13,506 nucleotides of DNA from an uncultured Actinoplanes sp. GTDB taxonomy: Bacteria > Actinomycetota > Actinomycetes > Mycobacteriales > Micromonosporaceae. The notes beneath the pieces were generated by a model, which saw only the letters and a list, made by a program, of their open reading frames with translations, had not been told where the DNA came from and ran no database searches. Both the position numbers and the translations under genes were made by a program. Each line of letters begins with the position of its first letter. Within the stretch, counting starts at the first letter, position 1. The DNA lies in assembly GCA_934667465.1 (NCBI GenBank), contig CAKUMG010000064.1, positions 1 to 13,506 on the forward strand, in the 5' to 3' direction. Positions 1-6,985 of this stretch are shown here, piece after piece.

Positions 1-2
1 TG

Positions 3-1106
3 CCGAACACCGCCGCCGGCGGGCGCGACCAACTGCTGCGCCGGCTCGCCGCCCAGGACCGCTCGATGGACATCCTGAGCGTGGACCCGCCGTTCATGGC
101 CGAGTTCGCCAACGCCGGCTTCCTGCGGGCCTTCACCGCGGGCGAGCGGCAGGAGCTCACCACCGGCGTGCTGCGCGGCCCGCTGGAGCAGTCCGTCTTC
201 CGGGACACGCTCTACTCGGCACCGCTGTACGGGAACACGCAGCTGCTGTGGTACCGCAAGTCGGTGCTGCAGAAGGCCGGCGTCGACCCGTCCGCGGGGC
301 CCGTCACCTGGGACCAGCTGATCCAGGGCGCGGCCCGGGCCGGTGTCACGTTCGCCGCGCAGGGGCGGCGCAACGAGAGCCTGATGGTGTGGGTGAACGC
401 CCTGGTCGCGTCGGCGGGCGGGACCATCCTGGCCCCCGGCTCCGAGGACGAGCCCGCCGACGACGTGCGGGCCGAGCTGGACAGCCCGGCCGGCGCCGAG
501 GCCGCGCGGATCATGCACGACCTGGCCGTCTCCCCGGCCGCGCCGCCCGGGTTCAGCACCGCGGGCGAGGAGGAGTCGCGGGCGGCGTTCCAGGAGGGCA
601 ACGGCGGGTTCATGGTCAACTGGCCGTACGTGTGGGCCGCGTTCGACACCGCCCGCGAGGAGGGCGCCGTGCCCGAGGGCTTCAAGGACGACGTGGGCTG
701 GGCGGCGTATCCGCGGGTCGCCGCCGGCACGGAGAGCGCGGCGCCCTCGGGCGGGCTGGGCCTGTCGGTCAGCTCGTACAGCCGCCGCCAGGACCTCGCC
801 GTGCAGGCCGTCCGCTGCCTGGTCACCCCGCAGAGCCAGAAGGAGTTCATGATCAAGGCGGGGAACCCCGCCGCGCTGAGCGCCGTGTTCGACGACCCCG
901 AGATCCGGGACATGTTCCCGATGGCGGACGAGATCCGCGCCGGGATGGACGCGGCCACGCCGCGCCCGGTGAGCCCCTACTACGGCGACGTCACGGGCGC
1001 GATCCAGACCGCGTTCCACCCGCCGGGCTCGCTGTCGCCGGCGAAGACACCGAAGGAAGCCGACGCACTGCTGGAGGACGTCCTTTCCAACGAACGACTG
1101 ATCTAG
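3..1106 (+). CDS. lpqY: Trehalose ABC transporter solute-binding lipoprotein, LpqY-like (5' truncated)
   Basis: This is the extracytoplasmic sugar-binding protein of a CUT1-type ABC importer and would deliver a disaccharide, probably trehalose, to the SugA/SugB permease. The frame is open from base 3 and the first in-window ATG is at 66. That ATG is not taken as the start, because the residues before it read like the conserved family segment preceding the DILSVDPPFMAEFA motif. The N-terminus, with signal peptide and lipobox, therefore lies left of the window. About 367 residues are visible, including NGGFMVNWPYVW and the C-terminal RPVSPYYGDV region typical of family 1 binding proteins. The stop is 8 bp before sugA, and the sugA ribosome binding site overlaps it. 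The assignment rests mainly on the sugA-sugB-sugC neighbours, whose match to the mycobacterial trehalose system is stronger. The substrate is inferred. Confidence 0.85.
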   Translation, partial: PNTAAGGRDQLLRRLAAQDRSMDILSVDPPFMAEFANAGFLRAFTAGERQELTTGVLRGPLEQSVFRDTLYSAPLYGNTQLLWYRKSVLQKAGVDPSAGPVTWDQLIQGAARAGVTFAAQGRRNESLMVWVNALVASAGGTILAPGSEDEPADDVRAELDSPAGAEAARIMHDLAVSPAAPPGFSTAGEEESRAAFQEGNGGFMVNWPYVWAAFDTAREEGAVPEGFKDDVGWAAYPRVAAGTESAAPSGGLGLSVSSYSRRQDLAVQAVRCLVTPQSQKEFMIKAGNPAALSAVFDDPEIRDMFPMADEIRAGMDAATPRPVSPYYGDVTGAIQTAFHPPGSLSPAKTPKEADALLEDVLSNERLI

Positions 1107-1114
1107 GAGCGGCC

Positions 1115-2074
1115 ATGAGCACCACGATTCCGCCGGCCGCGCCACCGCGGCCGGGCGCGCCCGCACGGCGTACGGCCAAGAAGGTCACGTTGTCGGACCG
1201 GGCCCGCCACGAACGCAACCTGGGCTGGCTGCTGGCCGGTCCGGCGTTCATCGCGATGGTCGCGGTCACCGGCTATCCGATCCTGAACGCGGTCTGGCTG
1301 TCCCTGTTCGACTACCGGCTGACCGACCCGGACGGGCGCGAGTTCGTCGGGCTCGGCAACTACGGGACGATCCTCGGCGACGGGCTGTTCTGGCAGCAGT
1401 TCGGCGTCACGGCGCTGATCACGGTGGTGACCGTGGCGGTCGAGCTGGTGCTCGGGTTCGGGCTGGCGATGGTCATGCACCGGGCGCTCTACCTGCGGAC
1501 GGCGCTGCGCACGGCGATCCTGGTGCCGTACGGGATCATCACTGTCGTCTCCGCGTACGCCTGGGCCTATGCCTTCAGCAACACGTACGGCTTCGTCAAC
1601 GGGCTGTTCGGCCTCGGCGACTTCGACTGGTTCGGCGGCACGTGGTCGGCGCTCGCGACGGTCTGCGTGGCGGAGATCTGGAAGACGACGCCGTTCATGT
1701 CGCTGCTGCTGCTCGCCGGGCTGGCGCAGATCCCCGACGACTACCTGGAGGCGGCGAAGGTCGACGGCGCCACCGCCTGGCAGCGCGTCAAACGGGTGAT
1801 CCTGCCCAACATGAAGGCCGCCATCATGGTCGCGCTGCTGTTCCGCACGCTGGACGCGTTCCGGATCTTCGACACCGTGTTCATCATGACCGCCGGCGCG
1901 CAGAACACCGAGACCCTGTCGTTCCTGGCGTACCGGCAGACGATCAGCCGCGTGATGATCGGCCTCGGCTCGGCGGTCAGCGTCATCCTGGCGATCCTGG
2001 TCGTCCTGATCGCGGTGATGTTCGTCAAGGTCTTCAAGACGGACCTGTCACAGCAGAGGGGGGACCGCAAGTGA
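1115..2074 (+). CDS. sugA: Trehalose ABC transporter permease SugA
   Basis: This is an inner-membrane permease subunit of the disaccharide importer, 319 residues, with six expected transmembrane helices after a cytoplasmic Pro/Ala/Arg-rich tail of about 35 residues. The cytoplasmic EAA loop that docks on the ATPase is clear at about residues 212-232 (EAAKVDGATAWQRVKRVILP). The stretches WKTTPFMSLLLLAGL and ALLFRTLDAFRIFD match the Mycobacterium tuberculosis SugA sequence as I remember it. The ATG at 1115 is chosen because an AGGAG at 1105-1109 lies just upstream and it falls directly after the binding-protein stop. Longer in-frame open sequence to the left is a shadow of lpqY. The stop overlaps the sugB start by 4 bp (GTGA), so translation is probably coupled. 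Confidence 0.93.
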   Translation: MSTTIPPAAPPRPGAPARRTAKKVTLSDRARHERNLGWLLAGPAFIAMVAVTGYPILNAVWLSLFDYRLTDPDGREFVGLGNYGTILGDGLFWQQFGVTALITVVTVAVELVLGFGLAMVMHRALYLRTALRTAILVPYGIITVVSAYAWAYAFSNTYGFVNGLFGLGDFDWFGGTWSALATVCVAEIWKTTPFMSLLLLAGLAQIPDDYLEAAKVDGATAWQRVKRVILPNMKAAIMVALLFRTLDAFRIFDTVFIMTAGAQNTETLSFLAYRQTISRVMIGLGSAVSVILAILVVLIAVMFVKVFKTDLSQQRGDRK

Positions 2075-2901
2075 AGGTGAGCCGCAGGAGCCAGGTCTAC
2101 TGGATCGTCGGGGCGATTCTGATCATCGCGTACGCGATCATCCCCGTCCTGTGGATCGTGTCGCTCTCGTTCAAGGAGGGCGACGACATCACCAACAAGT
2201 CGTTCCTGCCCACCGTCTGGAGCTGGGAGAACTACCGCACGGTCTTCGCGTCCGACCTGTTCACGTCCGCGCTGCGGAACTCCGTCGGCATGGCCCTGAT
2301 CGCGACCACCATCTCGGTCATCCTGGCCACCCTCGCCGCGTACGCCATCTCGCGTCTCGACTTTCCCGGCAAGCGCCTGGTGCTCGGCGTCGCGCTGGCC
2401 ATCACCGTGTTCCCGGTCATCGCGATCGCCACGCCGCTGTTCAACCTGTGGCGCACGATCGGGCTCTACGACACGTGGCTGGGACTGATCATCCCGTACC
2501 TGTCCTATTCGCTGCCGCTGGCCGTCTACGTCCTGGCCGCGTTCTTCCGCGAGATCCCGTGGGAGATGGAACAGGCCGCCCAGGTCGACGGCGCCACCGC
2601 CTGGCAGGCGTTCCGCCGGGTCATCGTGCCGCTCGCCTCGCCCGGCGTCTTCACCGCCGCGATCCTGACGTTCTTCGCCGTCTGGAACGACTTCGTCTTC
2701 GGCATCACCCTGACCTCGAGCGAGGCGGCCCGGCCGGTGCCCGCCGCGCTCGCGTTCTTCCAGGGCGCGTCCCAGTTCTCGCAGCCGACCGCGCCGATCG
2801 CGGCCGCCGCGGTGGTCGTCACGATCCCCGTCGTGATCCTCGTGCTGCTCTTCCAACGCAAGATCGTCGCCGGGCTGACCAACGGCGCCGTCAAAGGCTG
2901 A
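2071..2901 (+). CDS. sugB: Trehalose ABC transporter permease SugB
   Basis: This is the second permease subunit, 276 residues, with six expected transmembrane helices; the first spans about residues 9-30. The EAA loop is at about residues 167-187 (EQAAQVDGATAWQAFRRVIV). The C-terminal signature RKIVAGLTNGAVKG and the stretch AAFFREIPWEMEQAAQ are nearly identical to M. tuberculosis SugB as remembered, which is the best single argument for a trehalose-type importer. The GTG at 2071 is chosen because it overlaps the sugA stop as GTGA and has an AGAGGGGGG run at 2054-2062 about 8 bp upstream. A second GTG at 2077 is possible but would break the overlap. SugB pairs with SugA to form the membrane channel energised by SugC. 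Confidence 0.93.
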   Translation: MKVSRRSQVYWIVGAILIIAYAIIPVLWIVSLSFKEGDDITNKSFLPTVWSWENYRTVFASDLFTSALRNSVGMALIATTISVILATLAAYAISRLDFPGKRLVLGVALAITVFPVIAIATPLFNLWRTIGLYDTWLGLIIPYLSYSLPLAVYVLAAFFREIPWEMEQAAQVDGATAWQAFRRVIVPLASPGVFTAAILTFFAVWNDFVFGITLTSSEAARPVPAALAFFQGASQFSQPTAPIAAAAVVVTIPVVILVLLFQRKIVAGLTNGAVKG

Positions 2902-2916
2902 AGGGACCCTCCAGAC

Positions 2917-4149
2917 ATGGCCGCGATCGAGATGCGCAACATAGTCAAGGAGTACGGCGACGGTTTCAAGGCGGTCAACGACGTCAGCCTCGACATCGCC
3001 GACGGCGAGTTCATGATCCTGGTGGGCCCGTCCGGCTGCGGCAAGTCGACGCTGCTCCGCATGATCGTCGGGCTGGAGGACATCACCTCCGGCGACATGC
3101 TGATCAACGGCAACCGGGTCAACGAGAAGGCGCCGCGGGACCGCAACCTGTCCATGGTGTTCCAGAACTACGCGCTCTACCCGCACCTGACCGTCTTCGA
3201 GAACATCGCGTTCCCGCTGCGCCTCAAGAAGGGCATCCGCGAGGAGGAGATCAAGAAGCGGGTGCACGAGGCGGCCGGCATGCTCGAACTCGACGAGCAC
3301 CTGAGCCGCAAGCCCGCGAACCTCTCCGGCGGCCAGCGCCAGCGCGTCGCCATGGGCCGCGCGATCGTGCGGCAGGTCGACGCGTTCCTGTTCGACGAGC
3401 CGCTCTCGAACCTCGACGCGAAACTGCGCGGCCAGATGCGTACGGAGATCTCCCGCATGCAGCGCCGCCTCGGCACCACGACCGTCTATGTCACGCACGA
3501 CCAGACCGAGGCCATGACGCTCGGCGATCGGGTCGCGGTGCTGCGCCGCGGGTTCCTGCAGCAGGTGGCCTCGCCGCGCGAGCTCTACGAGCAGCCGATC
3601 AACATGTTCGTGGCCGGCTTCATCGGCTCGCCGCCGATGAACTTCCTGCCCGCGGTCGTCGCCGGGGACAAGCTGCGGCTGCCTTTCCTCGAGGTCGACG
3701 TGCCCGCCATCGCGGCCGGCAAGGTCACCGACGGGCAGCTGCTCATCGCGGGCCTGCGGCCGGACCACTTCGAGGACGCCGGCCTGCTCGACTCGGCGAA
3801 ACGCGGCCACGGCACGACCTTCCGCGCCCGCGTCGACGTCACCGAGTGGCTGGGCGACTCCCAGTACGCGTACCTGCCGTTCGAAGCCAACCCCGAGGTG
3901 TCCCAGCAGCTCGCCGACCTCGCGGCGGAGCTCGACAGCGAGGCCCTGCGCACCCAGCTCGTCATCTCCATCGACGCGATGAGCCGGCTCCGGGAGGACA
4001 GCGAGGCCGAGTTCTGGGTGGACACCCGCCGGATGCACCTCTTCGATCCCCGTACGGGTGACAACCTCACGCGCGACGAGGAGGCCGCCGCCGACCTCGC
4101 GGGCCTGGAACGGGAAGCGCTGCGCAGCCGCACGGAAGCGTCCTCCTGA
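2917..4149 (+). CDS. sugC: Trehalose ABC transporter ATP-binding protein SugC
   Basis: This is the cytoplasmic ATPase of the importer, 410 residues, of the MalK/UgpC/SugC type. Visible motifs are Walker A GPSGCGKST (37-45), Q-loop Q83, ABC signature LSGGQRQRV (136-144), Walker B AFLFDEP (156-162), D-loop SNLD (164-167) and switch histidine H194. FVAGFIGSPPMNFLPA marks the start of the C-terminal OB-fold (TOBE) regulatory domain. The NEKAPRDR loop and the C-terminal DPRTGDNLT match mycobacterial SugC in style. AGGGA at 2902-2906 serves the ATG at 2917, 15 bp after the sugB stop. Many actinomycete CUT1 sugar operons lack an ATPase and share MsiK, so a dedicated ATPase again fits the lpqY-sugABC layout. 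A hairpin overlapping the stop codon ends the operon. Confidence 0.94.
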   Translation: MAAIEMRNIVKEYGDGFKAVNDVSLDIADGEFMILVGPSGCGKSTLLRMIVGLEDITSGDMLINGNRVNEKAPRDRNLSMVFQNYALYPHLTVFENIAFPLRLKKGIREEEIKKRVHEAAGMLELDEHLSRKPANLSGGQRQRVAMGRAIVRQVDAFLFDEPLSNLDAKLRGQMRTEISRMQRRLGTTTVYVTHDQTEAMTLGDRVAVLRRGFLQQVASPRELYEQPINMFVAGFIGSPPMNFLPAVVAGDKLRLPFLEVDVPAIAAGKVTDGQLLIAGLRPDHFEDAGLLDSAKRGHGTTFRARVDVTEWLGDSQYAYLPFEANPEVSQQLADLAAELDSEALRTQLVISIDAMSRLREDSEAEFWVDTRRMHLFDPRTGDNLTRDEEAAADLAGLEREALRSRTEASS

Positions 4150-4176
4150 CCTGCGCGCACCTGGCGCGCAGGTCGG
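4146..4176. terminator. Hairpin terminator between sugC and the convergent small gene
   Basis: The arms ACCTGCGCGC (4149-4158) and GCGCGCAGGT (4164-4173) are perfectly complementary around a 5-nt loop. The stem extends by about three more pairs, one of them a G-T wobble, to 4146/4176. The left arm includes the last base of the sugC stop codon. No T-run follows, which is usual for high-GC actinomycete terminators. Being symmetric, it can act on both the sugC transcript and the opposing transcript of the 4189-4458 gene. Confidence 0.75.
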
Positions 4177-4188
4177 CGTCTGTGGCTG

Positions 4189-4458
4189 CTACGCGGGTTG
4201 CGCGGGGAAGACGACCACGGAACCGTCCCTGTCGCGGGCGATCTCGATCGCCACGTCCGTGGGGCGGTCATCGAGCATGGCGCCGCTGCCCAGCCTGTGG
4301 ATCCGGTTGGCCGTGCGCATCAGGCGATCGACCTCGCCGGCCGTGAAGACGGGCAGCAACCCGTTCGAGCGCGCCAACTCGATCGCCGAGATGCGTCCGA
4401 GCACACCGGCGATGCCCGACTCCAGTTTGTCGAGGCGCTGGGGGGCGATCTCGGTCAT
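4189..4458 (-). CDS. Hypothetical protein, 89 residues
   Basis: I do not recognise this family. The protein is small and soluble-looking, with no signal peptide, membrane segment or metal-binding cluster. Its N-terminal half (APQRLDKLESGIAGVLGRIS) is likely helical. The middle carries VFTAGEVDRLMRTANRIHRL, and the acidic IEIARDRDGSVVVFPAQPA end looks like a short beta hairpin. Third codon positions are overwhelmingly G or C on this strand and the codon choice is natural, which supports real coding against the competing longer + strand frame. The ATG at 4458 has no clear Shine-Dalgarno sequence. It is transcribed in the same direction as nei, about 111 bp downstream of it, so it may share nei's transcript. 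It converges on sugC across a shared hairpin. Confidence 0.6.
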   Translation of the reverse strand: MTEIAPQRLDKLESGIAGVLGRISAIELARSNGLLPVFTAGEVDRLMRTANRIHRLGSGAMLDDRPTDVAIEIARDRDGSVVVFPAQPA

Positions 4459-4569
4459 GGCGGCGGCGGACGGGTACAGCGTGCGAGGTGCTCGGCCTGC
4501 TGGAGGTCTACGGAGGCCGCCCGGAGCCGGAACACCTTGGAGAGCGGAGGCAGACGAAGGGGAGGCGTT

Positions 4570-5361
4570 TCAGGGCGGGGGCTGACAGTGGGGGCACCAC
4601 CAGGTCTCGCGGTCGTAGGGGGTGGGGCCGGCCGGGGTGAAGGCGATCGGGGTGCCGCAGCGCAGGCACGGGCGGCGGTAGCGGCCGTAGACCCAGTGGC
4701 TGCGGCCGCGGCGGAGGTCGCCGGTGGTGCTCTGGGTGCCGTTGGCGAGGCCGCGGCGCATCATGCGGTGGATGACGTCGAGGAGGCGGGGGATGTCGAC
4801 GGCGGCGGCCGGGGTGTGCGGGTCGACGCCGGCCACGTAGAGGCCCTCGACCGCCCAGAGGTTGCCGATGCCGCACTGGTTGCGCTGGTCGAGCAGGGCT
4901 TCGCGGATGCGGCGGGCCGGTTGACCCGCGATGGCGGCCGCGGCGGCCGGGGCGCGTGCGGGCCAGTCGTCGGCCAGGATGTCGGGGCCGAGGTGGCCGA
5001 CGACCAGGTGCTCGCGGGCGGTGGGGACCACGTCGAGCACCGGCATGGTGTGGGCGGCGAGCACCCCGGCGGCACCGAGGTCGAGCCAGGCGCCGATGCC
5101 GCCGGCGGTCGCGCGGGGTCGCCAGCCGGGCCGGTGGATGCGCCAGGAGCCCTGCATCCGCAGGTGGCTGTGCAGCGTACGGCCGCTGTCGAACCGCATC
5201 AGCAGATGCTTGCCGACGGCGGTGACCTCGGCGAGGCGGTCGCCGTCGAACCGGGGTGGCAGCTCGTCGCCCCGGCGGAACTGCGCGGCGGTCACCGTCC
5301 GTCCACCGCAGGCGGCGTGCAACCGGTCGGCGAGCCGCCGGATCGAGTCACCCTCCGCCAC
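4570..5361 (-). CDS. nei2: Fpg/Nei-family DNA glycosylase (Nei2-like) with Pro2 replaced by Ala
   Basis: This is a base-excision-repair glycosylase/AP lyase of the formamidopyrimidine/endonuclease VIII family, 263 residues, that should act on oxidised bases. The start is the GTG at 5361, because homologues begin M-P-E-G-D and here the frame reads (V/M)-A-E-G-D-S-I-R-R. Open sequence further upstream lies in tandem repeats and is not coding. Visible features are E3, K51 in VGKHLL, HSHLRMQGSWR, the H2TH region EALLDQRNQCGIGNLW, and a C-terminal zinc finger (CLRCG then WWCPHCQ) with the loop arginine in YDRETWW. The family nucleophile is the N-terminal proline, and codon 2 here is GCG (Ala), not CCG. 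If real, the glycosylase/lyase chemistry would be altered or lost; an error at one base is the alternative. There is no strong ribosome binding site. The gene is divergent from the mysA operon. Confidence 0.88.
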   Translation of the reverse strand: MAEGDSIRRLADRLHAACGGRTVTAAQFRRGDELPPRFDGDRLAEVTAVGKHLLMRFDSGRTLHSHLRMQGSWRIHRPGWRPRATAGGIGAWLDLGAAGVLAAHTMPVLDVVPTAREHLVVGHLGPDILADDWPARAPAAAAAIAGQPARRIREALLDQRNQCGIGNLWAVEGLYVAGVDPHTPAAAVDIPRLLDVIHRMMRRGLANGTQSTTGDLRRGRSHWVYGRYRRPCLRCGTPIAFTPAGPTPYDRETWWCPHCQPPP

Positions 5362-5474
5362 CGCCCGGTGGTTCCCGGCCGCGGGCCACCGAAACCCACC
5401 GCCCGGAGGTTCCCGGCCGCGGGCTACGGAAACCCACCGCCCGGCGTTTCCCGGCCACGGACTATCGAAACCAC
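5361..5474. repeat. Three tandem 38-bp repeats abutting the nei2 start codon
   Basis: Units begin with CCGCCCGG at 5361, 5399 and 5437 and share the core TTCCCGGCC followed by a GAAACC(C)A end. Copies 1 and 2 differ at only a few bases; copy 3 is more diverged and slightly short. A period of 38 bp is not a multiple of three, so the block is non-coding, and its edge coincides with the first base of the nei2 GTG codon. It would lie in the nei2 5' leader or promoter. Confidence 0.85.
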
Positions 5475-5582
5475 GGAGTAGACGACAGATCACCGGCGGA
5501 TTATGCAATTGCAGATTCGCGGGCGACACCCGCCCTGGCCAGCACATTCACGGAAGACGATACTGAATTCGAAGTACAAGCC

Positions 5583-5612
5583 TTGCCGCGCGAACCCCCG
5601 GTGACGTAGCGT
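5583..5612 (+). promoter_or_regulatory. Candidate mysA promoter (TTGCCG, 18 bp, TAGCGT)
   Basis: A TTGCCG at 5583-5588 is followed after 18 bp by TAGCGT at 5607-5612, fitting the loose actinomycete TTGNNN-18-TANNNT pattern. The predicted transcription start is about 5618-5620, giving a leader of about 140 nt with a hairpin. That start coincides with an in-frame GTG at 5618, so a leaderless extended MysA cannot be excluded. A second, weaker candidate has TGGCCA at 5536-5541 and GATACT at 5559-5564 with a 17-bp spacer. Both are pattern matches only. Confidence 0.25.
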
Positions 5613-5702
5613 TTCGAGTGTCAGCCGAAAAGGCGCTGATCGATACGCGGTTAGTGAAGCGAGACGTCAAGGCGCACCTCCACCTGCACCGTTCACCCCC
5701 GC

Positions 5703-5726
5703 CGGGGCGCGACCCCACGCGCCCCG
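5703..5726 (+). promoter_or_regulatory. Hairpin in the mysA 5' leader
   Basis: The arms CGGGGCGCG (5703-5711) and CGCGCCCCG (5718-5726) are perfectly complementary (9 bp) with a 6-nt loop, ending 26 nt before the GGAGGA ribosome binding site (5753-5758). It could be a leader stabiliser or an attenuator. No known riboswitch consensus was recognised. Confidence 0.45.
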
Positions 5727-5761
5727 AATCCCGGCATCCGCACCGGAAATACGGAGGAGAA

Positions 5762-6985
5762 ATGGCCGTGAACAATGGCGCCCCCACCACCCTGACCGTC
5801 GGGGAAGGCGAATTCCGGGTCGAAGCCAATGAGCGAATCGACTATTCACTCATCTTCACGGCCGGGGTTTTCGATCCCGGCAACGAGCGCCTGGCCTCCC
5901 TTTACCGCCCGTGGGGCCGTTGTCTCATGGTGGTCGACGAAACGGTGCTCCGGCTGTACGGCGAGCAGATCCGGGCCTACTTCGCCGGGCACGGGGTGGC
6001 GCTGACCGTCTTCCCGGTCGCGATCGAGGAGACGGCGAAGTCGCTGCGCACGGTCGAGCGGATCGTGGACGCGTTCGGCGGGTTCGGGCTGCTGCGCACC
6101 GAGCCGGTGCTCGTGGTCGGCGGCGGGCTCACCACCGACGTGGCCGGGTTCGCCTGCGCGGTCTTCCGGCGCTCGACGAACTACATCCGGATCCCGACGA
6201 CCCTGATCGGGCTGATCGACGCGAGCGTCGCCATCAAGGTGGCCGTCAACCACGGCCGGTCCAAGAACCGGCTCGGCGCCTTCCACGCCTCCCAGCAGGT
6301 GCTGCTGGACTTCGACTTCCTCCGGACGCTCCCCGTCGAGCAGGTCCGCAACGGCATGGCCGAGCTCGTCAAGATCGCCACGGTGGGCAACAGGACGATC
6401 TTCGAGACGCTGGAGAAACACGGCGAGGAGCTGCTGCGTACGCGGTTCGGGCGGCTCGACGGCACCCCGGAGCTGCGGGAGATCGCCGACCGGGTCACCT
6501 ACGACGCGGTGCGCACGATGCTCGAGCTGGAGGTGCCGAACCTGCACGAACTGGACCTGGACCGGGTGATCGCCTTCGGTCACACCTGGAGCCCGGCGCT
6601 GGAACTGACGCCCCGGATCCCGTACCTCCATGGTCATGCCATCGCCATCGACATGGCACTCTCCACGACGATCGCCGAGCGCCGGGGCTACATCGCCGCC
6701 AGCGAGCGGGACCGGATCCTGTGGCTGCTGAGCAATCTCGGACTCTCGCTGGACAGCGAGCACCTGACCGCCGCCCTGCTGCGCGACGCCACGGAGTCCA
6801 TCGTCCAGACCCGCGGCGGACTGCAGCGCGCCGCCGTCCCGCGCCCGATCGGCACGTGCTTCTTCGTCAACGACCTGACCGCCGACGAGCTCGAGGAAGC
6901 GCTGATGGCCCACCGCCGGGTGTGCCGCATCTACCCCCGCGACGGCCAGGGCGAAGCCGCCGCCGTCCAGGACCGGGCCGCATGA
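5762..6985 (+). CDS. mysA: Desmethyl-4-deoxygadusol synthase (sedoheptulose 7-phosphate cyclase), MysA
   Basis: This is the first enzyme of mycosporine-like amino acid synthesis. It is a dehydroquinate-synthase-like, NAD- and metal-dependent cyclase turning sedoheptulose 7-phosphate into desmethyl-4-deoxygadusol, 407 residues. The NAD-binding [12 protein letters not shown] is at 120-131, followed by [20 protein letters not shown]. The expected metal ligands are E201 (in GMAELVKIA), H274 (FGHTWSP) and H290 (HGHA). The stretches [19 protein letters not shown] and [16 protein letters not shown] follow cyanobacterial MysA closely. [17 protein letters not shown] is of the desmethyl-deoxygadusol type rather than the 2-epi-5-epi-valiolone synthase type. 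The ATG at 5762 has a strong GGAGGA at 5753-5758. The stop overlaps the mysB start by 4 bp. The three following MAA genes settle the function. Confidence 0.94.
   Translation: MAVNNGAPTTLTVGEGEFRVEANERIDYSLIFTAGVFDPGNERLASLYRPWGRCLMVVDETVLRLYGEQIRAYFAGHGVALTVFPVAIEETAKSLRTVERIVDAFGGFGLLRTEPVLVVGGGLTTDVAGFACAVFRRSTNYIRIPTTLIGLIDASVAIKVAVNHGRSKNRLGAFHASQQVLLDFDFLRTLPVEQVRNGMAELVKIATVGNRTIFETLEKHGEELLRTRFGRLDGTPELREIADRVTYDAVRTMLELEVPNLHELDLDRVIAFGHTWSPALELTPRIPYLHGHAIAIDMALSTTIAERRGYIAASERDRILWLLSNLGLSLDSEHLTAALLRDATESIVQTRGGLQRAAVPRPIGTCFFVNDLTADELEEALMAHRRVCRIYPRDGQGEAAAVQDRAA

Larger units (their letters stand above)
5362..5761. promoter_or_regulatory. Divergent nei2-mysA control region, about 400 bp, no gene
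   Basis: There is no convincing gene here. The left third is the 38-bp repeat block. From about 5475 to 5665 the composition is clearly more AT-rich than anywhere else in the window. It contains the palindrome TGCAATTGCA (5504-5513), which could be an operator. The right part is the mysA leader with a GC-rich hairpin. An in-frame GTG at 5618 could extend MysA by 48 residues. That extension contains a TTA codon, lacks a Shine-Dalgarno sequence and does not resemble the start of MysA homologues, so it is treated as untranslated leader. Confidence 0.6.

Noticed and set aside
1741..4038. 765-codon open frame on the minus strand across sugB and sugC
   Set aside because: It is antisense to clear ABC transporter genes, with Arg/Asp/Gly/Val-rich low-complexity translation typical of high-GC shadow frames.
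4482..4560. Plus-strand stretch reading VLGLLEVYGGRPEPE between the 89-residue gene and nei2, like a gene fragment
   Set aside because: It has no start with a ribosome binding site, no recognisable family and only about 25 codons, so it is too weak to call a pseudogene.
5362..5547. Longer N-terminus for the Nei2 glycosylase starting at 5547
   Set aside because: It would encode 62 residues through 38-bp repeats that are not a multiple of three, and the family N-terminus begins at the AEGDS point.
5762..6985. Possibility that MysA is a 2-epi-5-epi-valiolone synthase of a C7N aminocyclitol pathway
   Set aside because: The sequence follows desmethyl-4-deoxygadusol synthases closely, and the next three genes are the MAA-specific methyltransferase and ligases, with no aminocyclitol genes.
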